Source of the DNA: Haloactinospora alba
GTDB taxonomy: Bacteria; Actinomycetota; Actinomycetes; Streptosporangiales; Streptosporangiaceae
Length of the DNA: 64,000 bases
Reading direction: 5' to 3'
Assembly: GCF_006717075.1 (NCBI RefSeq)
Contig: NZ_VFQC01000001.1
Location: 992,001 to 1,056,000 of the forward strand
This document shows positions 9,005-18,233 of this stretch, piece by piece. Each line of letters opens with the position of its first letter. Within the stretch, counting starts at the first letter, position 1. A program made the translations under genes and the position numbers. The notes beneath the pieces are model-generated. The model saw nothing but the letters and a program-made list of their open reading frames with translations, did not search any database and was not told the origin of the DNA.

Positions 9005-10072
9005 ATGTCGCTCCTGCACAGGAACGCGGAGGCCGCTGACGCCACAGCGCTGCAGCGGCTGTACTCGCTTGTTCCGGACGGTGCCGAGGCGCCGCACACG
9101 GGCGCCGCAACGGAATCGGACCCGCCGGCGCAACAGGACCCCACCCTGACGCACGACGTGCCCATACCCCCGCCTCCCTACGTCCGCACCGGCGACAGCG
9201 ACAGCGGCCGCCCCGTGTCCGAGCCTGACGTTGCCGTCGTGTCCCGCCCCTGCGAGAGCGCGGAACCGACGTCCGCCACGAGCGTCGCCGAGACCCCGCC
9301 GGAGGCGGGAACCGGCCGGCCGGGTGCAGAACCCCCACCTCCCGGCTATCTCGACGTCAGCGACCTTCCCCACGGTCGCGCCCGGCTGCGGGAACTCGCC
9401 GAGCGGTTCCTCCCCGGCAGCGGTGAACGCCCCGGACTGACCAGAAGCGGTCTGTACGTCCTCCTCGGCGTGTGCGCCGTAGCCATGGTCGTCACCGCGT
9501 GGTTCACCCTCCGCGCGCATCCGGATCCGGAGCCCGTGGACGGGGGCCGCAACACCGGGAAACCGTCTCCCGCACCGGATACGGGACTGTCGCCCCACAC
9601 GGGCTCACAGCGGGAGTCCCCCGAACCCACCGGGGACCTCGTCGTGCACGTGGGCGGGGATGTCGACGAACCCGGCGTGTACACCCTGCCCACCGGGTCG
9701 AGAGTCGCCGACGCGGTCGACGCTGCCGGTGGCCCCGTGGCCGGAGCGGACAGCGGCACGCTGAACCTGGCACGCCCGCTCGTGGACGGTGAACAGATCC
9801 TGCTCGGCGCCACACCCGCCCCCGCACCTGAGGCCCCCGGGCCGGCAGTGGGCGGCAAGGACGGCACCGCCCCGCTCGACCTCAACACCGCGACAGCGCA
9901 GCAACTCCAGGAACTTCCCGGTGTGGGGCCCGTACTCGCGGAACGCATCGTCGGCCATCGTGAGGAGAACGGCGGGTTCACCAGCGTGGAACAGCTGCAC
10001 GAGGTCAGTGGCATAGGCGAGGCGCGGTTCTCTGACATAAGCGAACTGGTCCGGGTGAGTGGGACGGGTTGA
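9005..10072 (+). CDS. comEA: ComEA-type DNA-binding membrane protein
   Basis: A 355-residue competence/DNA-uptake protein. A long Pro-rich cytoplasmic region (1-140) is followed by one membrane helix (LYVLLGVCAVAMVVTAWFTL, about 149-168), an SLBB domain (about 215-270: VVHVGGDVDEPGVYTLPTG) and a C-terminal helix-hairpin-helix pair (about 295-350: DLNTATAQQLQELPGVGP) that binds duplex DNA outside the membrane. Its stop overlaps the TTG start of comEC, so the two are translationally coupled. The start lacks a good ribosome site and remains uncertain. Whether this organism is competent is unknown; comEA/comEC are widely kept in actinobacteria that have not been shown to transform. Confidence 0.88.
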   Translation: MSLLHRNAEAADATALQRLYSLVPDGAEAPHTGAATESDPPAQQDPTLTHDVPIPPPPYVRTGDSDSGRPVSEPDVAVVSRPCESAEPTSATSVAETPPEAGTGRPGAEPPPPGYLDVSDLPHGRARLRELAERFLPGSGERPGLTRSGLYVLLGVCAVAMVVTAWFTLRAHPDPEPVDGGRNTGKPSPAPDTGLSPHTGSQRESPEPTGDLVVHVGGDVDEPGVYTLPTGSRVADAVDAAGGPVAGADSGTLNLARPLVDGEQILLGATPAPAPEAPGPAVGGKDGTAPLDLNTATAQQLQELPGVGPVLAERIVGHREENGGFTSVEQLHEVSGIGEARFSDISELVRVSGTG

Positions 10073-12420
10073 CCGCGCTGGGTACGGACGGTCCCGTCAC
10101 GGCCGTGCCGTCAGACCTCCGTCTGGTGCTGCCGTCCGTGGGAACATGGCTGTGTAGCGCTTTCGTGCTCGGGGCGGGGACGCGAACGGCGGTGGCCACC
10201 GCCGTGTCCCTCCTCGCTCTTTCCCTGGCGGTGCCGCTCCTGGCATGGGGACTGCGTCGGCGCCACCACGGGACACGGTGGGTACTGCCCGCACTGGCCG
10301 TGACAGTGTGCGCGGCCGCCGGTGCTCTGGCCACGGGAGGACGCCTGGCCGGGGTCGACTCCAGTCCTGTTCCGGAACTGGCCGAACAGGAGGCGGACGT
10401 CGGCCTCCGCGTCGAGGTCACACGCGACCCGCGCCCCCGCGCCGAACCCAACATCCCCGGGCGTGACGAGTACGTCGTCCAAGCCCGGACCGAATGGGTG
10501 GAGGTCGACGGTGAACGCGTGCGTTCCCGGGTCCCCGTCGTGCTGCTGGCTCCGGGAGAGGATTGGAGCGAGCTGTTGCCCGGCCACCCCGTCCGGTTAC
10601 GCGGCACGATCGTTCCCGCTGAGGAGGGATTGGTCGCCGGTCTGGTCCTGGTGCGCGGACCGCCCGCCGGAGTGGGGGAGCCCAACTGGCCACAGACGTG
10701 GGCGGGTGAGGTGCGTTCGCGGTTACGCGAAGCGGCGGCTACGCTCCCCGAACCCGCGGACGGCCTTCTTCCCGCTGTTGTCGTGGGGGACGTCGCCGAA
10801 CTGGGGGAGGGGACGGAGGCGAACTTTCGCGCCACCGGCATGACCCATCTCCTCACTGTTTCGGGAGCCAACCTCGCGGTGCTTACCGGCGCCGTGCTCG
10901 CACTGGGGCGTTGGTTCCGCTGGCCGCCGTGGCTCGTGGCCGGTGCGGGGTCGGGGATGATCGCCGTGTTCGTTCTGGTGGCCCGTGCCGAACCCAGCGT
11001 TCTGCGTTCCGCCGTCATGGGAGGAATCGCGCTGCTGGCGCTGGCGTTGGGCCGCCAGCGGGCGGGGATCGCCTCACTGGCGGCCGCGGTGCTGGGCCTG
11101 GTGCTGTTCGACCCGGCTCTTTCCCGCTCCTACGGGTTCGCGTTGTCAGTGCTGGCGACGGGCGGAATCATGGTGCTCGCTCCACGATGGCGCGACCGGT
11201 GGTCAGCCCGGATACCCCGCTGGTTGGCCGAGGCCGTCGCCGTCGCTCTCGCCGCGCACGTCGCTTGTGCGCCGGTTCTGGTTCTGCTGTCGGCCGAGTT
11301 CAGTTGGGTCGCCGTACCCGCCAACGTGCTGACCGGGCCGTTCATGCCGGTCGCCACGGTCGGAGGGTTCGTCGTCGCCGGTGTGGCACTGCTGTGGCCG
11401 GCCGCCGCCGCGTTCGTGGCCTGGGTCCCCGGAAGCGTCGTCCTGTGGACGGGCGTTGTCGCCGCGGTGGGAGCCCGCGTTCCGCGCGGAGCTCTTCCCT
11501 GGCGGGACGACCCGCTCGGTGCCCTCGGGCTGGGAACGGTGCTTCTCGTTCTCCTCTACGCGGGCGGGCGTTTCCGGAGAGTGCTGGCAGCGCTGCTCGC
11601 CGCCGTGGGCGTCACCGCAGTGGTGACCGTGTGGATCGTCCCACCCTGGCCACCCGCCGGTTGGGCGGTCGTGGCCTGCGACGTCGGACAGGGGGACGCG
11701 CTCGTGCTCCACGTCGCCGAGGACCGGGCGGTCGTGGTCGACACCGGACCGGCCCCGCTCGCGGTCGACCGCTGCCTCACCGACCTGGGAGTACGCGACG
11801 TGCCCCTGCTGGTGCTGAGCCACGGGGACGCGGACCACACCGGCGGAATCACGGGCGTGCTCTCCGGACGCAGGGTCGGTTCCGTCCTTGCTCCCCGGCT
11901 GCCCTCCGGTTCGGAAGCAGTGCGGACTCTGGACGGCGCGGGCGTTTCGTGGCGGACCGCCGCCAGCGGGCAGCGTTGGCGGGTCGGGCCGTGGGAGCTG
12001 GAGGTGCTGTGGCCGCCTCCCGGAACCGACGGACAGGACAACGAGGCCAGCGTCGTCCTGCTCGCGCGCGGGGAACACGGCCCGGACGCGGGTCCGGTCA
12101 GCGTTCTGCTCACCGGTGACATCGAACGCGAGCAGCAGCGTGTCCTCCTGGGAACCCGGGAGATCCGGGAGGTGGACGTGCTGAAGACCCCCCACCACGG
12201 GGCCGGGGGCCAGGAGCCGAAGTTCCTCGCAGCGGCCCGACCGCGGGTCACACTCACCTCTGCCGGGAAGGACAACCCCTACGGCCATCCGGCCCCCGCG
12301 ACGTGGAGGCTGCTGGGGGCGTTGACCAAAGCCAACTACCGGACGGACGAACACGGTGACATCGCGGTCGTCCCGCAGGCCGACGGTATGGCTGTGACAT
12401 GGCGGGGTCGGCAGCGGTGA
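10069..12420 (+). CDS. comEC: ComEC/Rec2-type DNA internalisation channel
   Basis: A 783-residue multi-spanning membrane protein that in competent bacteria moves single-stranded DNA into the cell. It has N-terminal membrane helices, an extracytoplasmic OB-like region (about 100-200), the ComEC competence core (FRATGMTHLLTVSGANLAVL near 255 and many helices to about 520), and a C-terminal metallo-beta-lactamase-like domain with LSHGDADHTGG near 585 and TPHHGAGG near 705. The start is TTG at 10069, overlapping the comEA stop (TTGA). Full length for the actinobacterial family; no motif loss is obvious. Confidence 0.92.
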   Translation: MTALGTDGPVTAVPSDLRLVLPSVGTWLCSAFVLGAGTRTAVATAVSLLALSLAVPLLAWGLRRRHHGTRWVLPALAVTVCAAAGALATGGRLAGVDSSPVPELAEQEADVGLRVEVTRDPRPRAEPNIPGRDEYVVQARTEWVEVDGERVRSRVPVVLLAPGEDWSELLPGHPVRLRGTIVPAEEGLVAGLVLVRGPPAGVGEPNWPQTWAGEVRSRLREAAATLPEPADGLLPAVVVGDVAELGEGTEANFRATGMTHLLTVSGANLAVLTGAVLALGRWFRWPPWLVAGAGSGMIAVFVLVARAEPSVLRSAVMGGIALLALALGRQRAGIASLAAAVLGLVLFDPALSRSYGFALSVLATGGIMVLAPRWRDRWSARIPRWLAEAVAVALAAHVACAPVLVLLSAEFSWVAVPANVLTGPFMPVATVGGFVVAGVALLWPAAAAFVAWVPGSVVLWTGVVAAVGARVPRGALPWRDDPLGALGLGTVLLVLLYAGGRFRRVLAALLAAVGVTAVVTVWIVPPWPPAGWAVVACDVGQGDALVLHVAEDRAVVVDTGPAPLAVDRCLTDLGVRDVPLLVLSHGDADHTGGITGVLSGRRVGSVLAPRLPSGSEAVRTLDGAGVSWRTAASGQRWRVGPWELEVLWPPPGTDGQDNEASVVLLARGEHGPDAGPVSVLLTGDIEREQQRVLLGTREIREVDVLKTPHHGAGGQEPKFLAAARPRVTLTSAGKDNPYGHPAPATWRLLGALTKANYRTDEHGDIAVVPQADGMAVTWRGRQR

Positions 12421-12487
12421 GAGGCGCGGACCGTGCCCGCGTGGTGGACTGGTCCCGGACCCCGGCGGTGGATGGCATGCTGCTGGT

Positions 12488-13456
12488 ATGGGTTCCAGCT
12501 CCGTATCTCAGCTAACCGTCGTCGTCGGTGACGAGGAGCTCCTGGTCGACCGGGCGGTCGCCGAAACCGTGGCTGGCGCGCGTGCCGCGGATCCCCAGGT
12601 GGAGGTGCACGACCTGATGCCCTCGCAGGTGACAGCGGGCACTCTGGCTGAGGTCACGTCCCCCTCGTTGTTCAGCGACCGCCGTGTCGTGGTCCTACGC
12701 TCGGTACACGAACTCACGAAGGACATCGCCTCGGAGGTCACCCACCACGTGCACAACCCGGCCGACGACGTGATGCTGGTACTGACACACGCCGGAGGGG
12801 CGAAAGGCAAGGCGCTGCTGGACGCGGCGAGTAAGGCGGGGGCGAAACGGCTGAACTGCGCCAAACTCACGAAGAACACGGAGCGCGTGAAGTTCATCAG
12901 GGACGAGTTCTCCCAACAGGGGCGCCAGATCACGGCTGACGCGGCCCAGGCGCTGTTGGACGCGGTCGGCACCGATCTGCGGGAGCTCGCCGCCGCATGT
13001 ACACAACTCGTCGCCGACACCGACGGCCGGGTGGACGAGAACACCGTGGCCCAGTACCACACCGGAAAGGCGGAGGCCTCCGGTTTCACCGTGGCCGACC
13101 GCGCCGTGGAGGGGCGGCTTCCCGAAGCGCTCGAACAGTTGCGCTGGTCACTGGCCGTGGGAACCGCACCGGTGCTGATCAACAGCGCGCTCGGCGGGGC
13201 GGTACGGGGGATCGCGGTCGTCGCCCAACCCCCGCCCGGTGTCGCCGATGCCGAACTCGCGAAACGCGCCAAGGTTCCGCCGTGGAAGATCAAGACGCTG
13301 CGCCAGCAGGCGCGGGGCTGGACCCCGGACGGACTGGCCCGTGCGCTACGGGTCGTCGCCGAGACCGACGCGTTGATCAAGGGGGCGGGACGCGACCCCA
13401 ACTACGCCCTGGAACGCGCCGTACTCGAGATCGCTTCCGCTCGCGGCCGGAACTGA
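12488..13456 (+). CDS. holA: DNA polymerase III subunit delta (clamp loader)
   Basis: A 322-residue clamp-loader delta subunit, which opens the beta sliding clamp in the replisome. It has the delta fold: an N-terminal RecA-like domain with a degenerate ATP site (DEELLVDRAV, then VVVLRSVHEL near residue 70), and the C-terminal collar ending PNYALERAVLEIASA. It stands between comEC and a convergent gene, the usual actinobacterial context comEA-comEC-holA-rpsT. The ATG at 12488 starts 67 bp after comEC, so it may share that transcript. Confidence 0.93.
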   Translation: MGSSSVSQLTVVVGDEELLVDRAVAETVAGARAADPQVEVHDLMPSQVTAGTLAEVTSPSLFSDRRVVVLRSVHELTKDIASEVTHHVHNPADDVMLVLTHAGGAKGKALLDAASKAGAKRLNCAKLTKNTERVKFIRDEFSQQGRQITADAAQALLDAVGTDLRELAAACTQLVADTDGRVDENTVAQYHTGKAEASGFTVADRAVEGRLPEALEQLRWSLAVGTAPVLINSALGGAVRGIAVVAQPPPGVADAELAKRAKVPPWKIKTLRQQARGWTPDGLARALRVVAETDALIKGAGRDPNYALERAVLEIASARGRN

Positions 13457-13473
13457 GACGTGCGCTCCCCGCC

Positions 13474-14466
13474 TCAGAGCGGACCGTCGTCCATACCGGC
13501 AGCGGTCCGTAACCAGTAGGCGATGTTGTGGTTCTGCGTCTCGGCCGTCTGAGGGAGGAGTTCGGGGAAAGCCCGGCTCCAGGCGACCGCCCGGGCGACG
13601 GCGCCCAGACGCAGGGCGGGCGCAACGAGGCGGCGCAGCTCGTGGACCGGCGCGGTGGCGGTCCACGGCTCCAGGTACGCGTCCCGGAGGCGCTCGAGGG
13701 CACGAGTGTCGTTTCCGACCTCTCCGCGGAGGAAACGCAGGGGAACCAGCAGGCTTCCCAACGGGTGGGCGACAGCGGCGTCCCCCCAGTCGAAGAACCG
13801 GTACCCGCCCTCCGTGAGGAACACGTTTCCCACGTGCAGGTCGGTGTGATCGAGCGAGCAGGGGAGGGGCCCCTCCCGCAGCGTCGCGCTGTCGGCGGCG
13901 ATCCGGGACCGTCGCTGTTCCAGTTCCTTGTGGTCGTTTCCCAGGGCGCGGGCGACTCCCGGAGCGGTGAGGAAGGAACCCACATGCCGGTCGACGTTCC
14001 CGGGACGCAGGTCAGGGACGTCGAGAGCGACCAGGTCGCGAACACGGCCGCTGGAGCTCAGGCACCGTTGCAGCTCGGCGTAGGAGGCGAGCATTCCCTC
14101 CCACACCGGTGTGTCGTCCAACGACACCATCTGGTCGCGCAGCGCCGTCCCGCCCTCGGGAAGCAGGGTCCAGCCGCGCTTGGCGTCGACCCCCCACGGG
14201 GAAAGGACGCGCCCCGGCACCCAGGAGCGCAGAGCACCGACGAGCGCGGCCTCGAACTCGGATCCGGGAGCGTTGGCCTTGAACCACACCGGGCCGGCCG
14301 TGGAGGCGAACCGTGCCGTGCTCGACCAGGGGCGGACACGCACCCGCGGCGGCTGCGGCAGGAGCCGCACACCACGCTCGGCCAGGCGCTCCTCAACCCA
14401 GGACGTCACCTCGTCGCGCTGGACGGGGTCCTCCCACAGCGCGAGGCGAAAGTCACGGTACTCCAC
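13474..14466 (-). CDS. APH-family phosphotransferase-like protein
   Basis: About 330 residues with the aminoglycoside phosphotransferase/choline kinase-like fold. The catalytic-loop motif SLDHTDLHVGNVF carries the expected Asp and Asn, followed by YRFFDWGDAAVAHP with the metal-binding Asp. The substrate is unknown; many members are cytoplasmic small-molecule kinases, so antibiotic resistance should not be assumed. The frame is open back to 14613, but that stretch runs through the rpsT terminator hairpin, so I take the GTG at 14466 (VEYRDFRLALWED) as the start; no strong ribosome site confirms it. Convergent with holA, 17 bp apart. Confidence 0.7.
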   Translation of the reverse strand: MEYRDFRLALWEDPVQRDEVTSWVEERLAERGVRLLPQPPRVRVRPWSSTARFASTAGPVWFKANAPGSEFEAALVGALRSWVPGRVLSPWGVDAKRGWTLLPEGGTALRDQMVSLDDTPVWEGMLASYAELQRCLSSSGRVRDLVALDVPDLRPGNVDRHVGSFLTAPGVARALGNDHKELEQRRSRIAADSATLREGPLPCSLDHTDLHVGNVFLTEGGYRFFDWGDAAVAHPLGSLLVPLRFLRGEVGNDTRALERLRDAYLEPWTATAPVHELRRLVAPALRLGAVARAVAWSRAFPELLPQTAETQNHNIAYWLRTAAGMDDGPL

Positions 14467-14560
14467 AGGGTCAGCGTAACCGTTTCCGGTACGGACACGC
14501 CGCTTCCGGGCACCCGCCACCCAGAGCCGGGAAACCGGCGCACGGCTGGGCCGGAACGCA

Positions 14561-14609
14561 GACAGCGCCCCGCCCGATCCACTCGTGGTGGAAGGGGCGG
14601 GGCGCTGTC
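14561..14609 (-). terminator. rpsT terminator hairpin
   Basis: Perfect 15-bp stem GACAGCGCCCCGCCC / GGGCGGGGCGCTGTC with a 19-nt loop, 58 bp beyond the rpsT stop. Very stable and correctly placed to end rpsT transcription. Confidence 0.85.
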
Positions 14610-14666
14610 CCACGGCTCGCGGCCGCCGTTACCGACCGATCGTCCGCAGCGATGGTGGAGAACACC

Positions 14667-14939
14667 TCACTTGGTGCTCTGCAGCTTCTCCAGACGCTTG
14701 GCGATGCCGCTCTTCCGGTTGGCCGCCTGGTTCTTGTGGATAACGCCCTTGCTAACGGCCTTGTCAAGCTGGCGCGCAGCGGAACGCTGCAGAGCGGTGG
14801 CGCGTTCGACATCCCCGGCATCGGCGGCCCGGCGGAACTTGCGGATCGCCGTCTTCAGCGACGACTTCACCGCCTTGTTCCGCATGTGACGCTCTTTGTT
14901 CTGCCGATCGCGCTTAATCTGCTGCTTGATGTTGGGCAT
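14667..14939 (-). CDS. rpsT: 30S ribosomal protein S20
   Basis: A 90-residue, Lys/Arg-rich helical protein of the 30S subunit body that binds 16S rRNA. It has the typical start [20 protein letters not shown], core [11 protein letters not shown] and the conserved [19 protein letters not shown] end. Full length. It is transcribed alone on the minus strand between divergent lepA and the phosphotransferase-like gene, and ends in a strong hairpin. S20 often represses its own translation in other bacteria; nothing in this leader demonstrates it. Confidence 0.98.
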   Translation of the reverse strand: MPNIKQQIKRDRQNKERHMRNKAVKSSLKTAIRKFRRAADAGDVERATALQRSAARQLDKAVSKGVIHKNQAANRKSGIAKRLEKLQSTK

Positions 14940-15157
14940 GCGGAAACGTGCTCCAGATAACTATTCGATCACCGCCCCGACGGCCCGGGTGCCCGTTCCG
15001 CGTGCAGCCGATACGCGGACAGGCCCTGTGCTCGTCGGCGCGCACATGTATGAGACCAAGGGCTCAAACCGAACGTGGAACGTTCGAGACACGGACTTCC
15101 ATTATGCCTCGAGCCGGACAGTGGTTGGTCCCACCCGCCTGGCCGTTCCGCCACGCC

Positions 15158-16153
15158 TCAGGGATCCACCCACGTGTCGACGAAGGTTTCCCAGTCCTCG
15201 TCACCGGTGTCATCGAGCACGTAGAGCGCCAGGCCGACGTCGTCGCGTTCGCCGTAGCTGCTCATGCCGACACGGACAGCCTCCGCGGCCGTGCCCACGT
15301 TCTCGGCGGCGGAGGCATCCCCCCACCGCTCCTCGCTGTAGGAGGGGGCACCGAAACGCAGTGCGGTGTCACCCTCCTCCAACGTCTCCAGCGACTCCTC
15401 GACCTGGCGCACCATGAACCCCCCGTAGAGCTGGGAGGTCGGCATCCCGGTCCCGTGCCCGGGTAGGACGACCGTGTCGGCGTGCTCGGACACCCGCTTC
15501 ACGTAGCCGGTGGACCAGAACCGCTCCGAGCGGGAGAGCGCGAAAGCGGGGAGGCGGATGCCGGTGAGCAGCTCCACGTGCTGTGCCTGCACCGAGAGGG
15601 TGGCGTCGTCGCCGATCTCGCGGCGTACCCGTTCGACGGTGTCGGGAAGGCTGGGGTCGTTGGTGGTGACCGGCCGTACCGCGAGATGCACGCCGTCGAA
15701 CCCGGTGTCGTGTACCTCGGCGGCGGAACGGGCGACCGCGGCACGTTGCTGCGGGGTGAAACGGTCCTCGGTCATGGACGAGCTGTCCGCGGTGCGGCTC
15801 ACCCAGCCCAGGACATCCACGTCCGGAATCTCCTGCTCGGTCCATGCCAGAAACTCCTCCGCCCGCGCGTAGTTCCCCGGCGGAAGCTCCCCCTCGGGGG
15901 TGAGCTCCCCCACGTGGACGTAGAGTTCGCCGATCTCCCCCTCGCGGATCCGCGGCAGGAGGTCGGCGAAGTCGTCACGGCTGCGCTCGCCCGACACCCA
16001 GGCGCCACTGAGCCACGCCGCGTTGTTTCCCTGGGACACGGCCCATGGCTCTGTCTCTCCCAGGAACTGGGTCCACAGCAGTACTCCCGCTCCCGCCGCT
16101 ACGATGACGAGAGCTGCGAATCCCGCGAGGATGCGCTTCAGCAGCCATTTCAC
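15158..16153 (-). CDS. Membrane-anchored TIM-barrel-like protein, function unknown
   Basis: A 331-residue protein with a basic N-terminus and one membrane helix (about residues 9-27), then a long extracytoplasmic domain. Segments such as GELYVHVGEL, DVLGWVSR, GFDGVHLAVRPV and ALRFGAPSYSEERWG look like alternating strands of a glycoside-hydrolase-type (GH18-like) barrel. The usual acidic DxxDxDxE catalytic motif is not seen at GFDGVHLAV, so catalysis is doubtful. It may bind a cell-surface polymer. Located between rpsT and lepA with its own promoter region. I do not recognise a named family. Confidence 0.6.
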   Translation of the reverse strand: MKWLLKRILAGFAALVIVAAGAGVLLWTQFLGETEPWAVSQGNNAAWLSGAWVSGERSRDDFADLLPRIREGEIGELYVHVGELTPEGELPPGNYARAEEFLAWTEQEIPDVDVLGWVSRTADSSSMTEDRFTPQQRAAVARSAAEVHDTGFDGVHLAVRPVTTNDPSLPDTVERVRREIGDDATLSVQAQHVELLTGIRLPAFALSRSERFWSTGYVKRVSEHADTVVLPGHGTGMPTSQLYGGFMVRQVEESLETLEEGDTALRFGAPSYSEERWGDASAAENVGTAAEAVRVGMSSYGERDDVGLALYVLDDTGDEDWETFVDTWVDP

Positions 16154-16328
16154 CAGTGTCCCCTGTCCGTTCGAGTGTCACATAGCCTGATGTGGCACGT
16201 CCCATTCTCTCCACTGCCGCAACGTGGGCGAGGAGAGCATGGGATCATGGGAGACGACCGTTGTGGTCGTTGCACCACACGGGACCGCAGCGACCCTAGC
16301 CCGCCGAGTGTTATGTGAACGGAGCACG

Positions 16329-18176
16329 GTGCCACAGCCAAACGCGACCGATCCCGCGCTGATTCGCAACTTCTGCATCATCGCGCACATCGATCATGGC
16401 AAGTCGACACTGGCCGACCGGATGCTCCAGTTGACTGGCGTGGTCGAGAACCGGCGCATGCGTGAGCAGTACCTGGACCGGATGGATATCGAGCGCGAGC
16501 GCGGTATCACCATCAAGTCGCAGGCGGTCCGGTTGCCGTTCACCGCCCTTGACGACCAGACGTACTACCTCAACCTGATCGACACACCCGGTCACGTCGA
16601 TTTCAGCTACGAGGTGTCCCGCTCGCTCGCCGCGTGTGAGGGCGCCATCCTGTTGGTGGACGCTGCCCAGGGGATCGAGGCGCAGACGCTGGCCAACCTC
16701 TACCTGGCGTTGGAGCACGACCTCGCGATCATCCCCGTGCTGAACAAGATCGACCTCCCCGCCGCGCAACCGGAGAAGTACGCTGCCGAGCTGGCCGGGA
16801 TCATCGGCTGCGACCCCTCGGACGTGCTGCGGGTGAGCGCGAAGACCGGGGACGGCATCGAGGAGGTCCTCAACGAGATCGTGCGGACCGTCCCGCCGCC
16901 GGTGGGAGCGGCCGACGCTCCGGCACGGGCGATGATCTTCGACTCGGTCTACGACACCTACCGGGGGGTCATCACCTACATCCGGGTGGTGGACGGCAGG
17001 ATCGGAAGCCGGGAACGTATCAAGATGATGTCGAGCGGCGCCGCCCACGAGACGCTGGAAGTGGGCATCATCTCACCGGAGCCCACCCGGGTGGACGGCC
17101 TCGGGGTCGGAGAGGTCGGCTACATCATCACCGGGGTGAAGAACGTCCGCCAGTCGCGGGTGGGCGACACCATCACCACGGCCAGCAACGGCGCCGACGA
17201 GATGCTGCCGGGGTACCAGGACCCCAAACCCATGGTGTTCTCCGGTCTCTACCCGATCGACGGCAGCGACTACCCGGTGCTGCGCGACGCGCTGGAGAAA
17301 CTCCAGCTCAACGATGCGGCGCTGACGTTCGAGGCGGAGAACTCGGGGGCACTGGGCTTCGGTTTCCGGTGCGGTTTCCTCGGGTTGCTGCACCTGGAGA
17401 TCACCAGGGCGCGTCTGGAGCGGGAGTACGGACTCGACCTGATATCCACCGCTCCCAACGTGGTCTACCAGGTGTTCATGGAGGACGGTACCGAGGTCAC
17501 CGTCACCAACCCCAGTGAGTTCCCCGAGGGCAAAGTCGGAGAGATACACGAGCCCGTCATCAAGGCGACCCTGTTGACGCCGGCGGACTTCGTGGGTCCC
17601 ATCATGGAGCTGTGCCAGGGGCGGCGGGGCACCCTGGACGGCATGGACTACCTCTCCGAGGACCGGGTGGAGATGCGCTACACCCTGCCACTCGCCGAGA
17701 TCGTGTTCGACTTCTACGACCAGCTGAAGTCCAAGACCAAGGGGTATGCGTCCCTGGACTACGAGTCCTCCGGGGAACAGATCTCCAGCCTGGTCAAGGT
17801 GGACATCCTGTTGCAGGGGGAGATCGTGGACGCGTTCTCCGCGATCGTGCACAAGGACAAGGCCTACTCCTACGGCGCGGAGATGGCCAAGAAACTGCGT
17901 GAACTCATCCCGCGTCAGCAGTTCGAGGTCCCGGTCCAGGCCGCCATCGGCTCCAAGATCATCGCCCGGGAGACCATCCGCGCCATGCGCAAGGACGTCC
18001 TGTCCAAGTGTTACGGCGGCGACATCACCCGTAAGCGCAAGCTGCTGGAACGCCAGAAGGAAGGCAAGAAGAAGATGAAGACCGTGGGGCGGGTCGACAT
18101 CCCCCAGGAGGCCTTCATCTCGGCGCTGTCCACCGACGAGGGCAGCGAACAGGAGAAGGACTCCAAGAAGAAGTGA
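16329..18176 (+). CDS. lepA: Elongation factor 4 (LepA)
   Basis: A 615-residue translational GTPase related to EF-G that acts on ribosomes, with roles in back-translocation and 30S assembly proposed. G motifs: [10 protein letters not shown] (G1), RGITIKSQ (G2), DTPGHVDF (G3), NKIDLP (G4). The C-terminus shows the LepA-specific [13 protein letters not shown] and [20 protein letters not shown] 16329 ([15 protein letters not shown]) gives the usual actinobacterial start; upstream frame is open but not conserved. Convergent with the alpha-glucosidase gene across a strong hairpin. Confidence 0.97.
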   Translation: MPQPNATDPALIRNFCIIAHIDHGKSTLADRMLQLTGVVENRRMREQYLDRMDIERERGITIKSQAVRLPFTALDDQTYYLNLIDTPGHVDFSYEVSRSLAACEGAILLVDAAQGIEAQTLANLYLALEHDLAIIPVLNKIDLPAAQPEKYAAELAGIIGCDPSDVLRVSAKTGDGIEEVLNEIVRTVPPPVGAADAPARAMIFDSVYDTYRGVITYIRVVDGRIGSRERIKMMSSGAAHETLEVGIISPEPTRVDGLGVGEVGYIITGVKNVRQSRVGDTITTASNGADEMLPGYQDPKPMVFSGLYPIDGSDYPVLRDALEKLQLNDAALTFEAENSGALGFGFRCGFLGLLHLEITRARLEREYGLDLISTAPNVVYQVFMEDGTEVTVTNPSEFPEGKVGEIHEPVIKATLLTPADFVGPIMELCQGRRGTLDGMDYLSEDRVEMRYTLPLAEIVFDFYDQLKSKTKGYASLDYESSGEQISSLVKVDILLQGEIVDAFSAIVHKDKAYSYGAEMAKKLRELIPRQQFEVPVQAAIGSKIIARETIRAMRKDVLSKCYGGDITRKRKLLERQKEGKKKMKTVGRVDIPQEAFISALSTDEGSEQEKDSKKK

Positions 18177-18181
18177 GGTGC

Positions 18182-18209
18182 CCGGTCCCCGCGCCGTGAC
18201 GGGGACCGG
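18182..18209. terminator. Bidirectional terminator between lepA and aglA
   Basis: Perfect 10-bp stem CCGGTCCCCG / CGGGGACCGG with an 8-nt loop, between the convergent lepA stop (18176) and aglA stop (18234). Confidence 0.8.
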
Positions 18210-18233
18210 AACCGTGCGGGCCGCTCGTGCGAG

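Noticed and set aside
13474-14466. Aminoglycoside resistance gene
   Set aside because: Only the general APH fold motifs are visible and the gene sits in a conserved housekeeping block; nothing supports drug modification.
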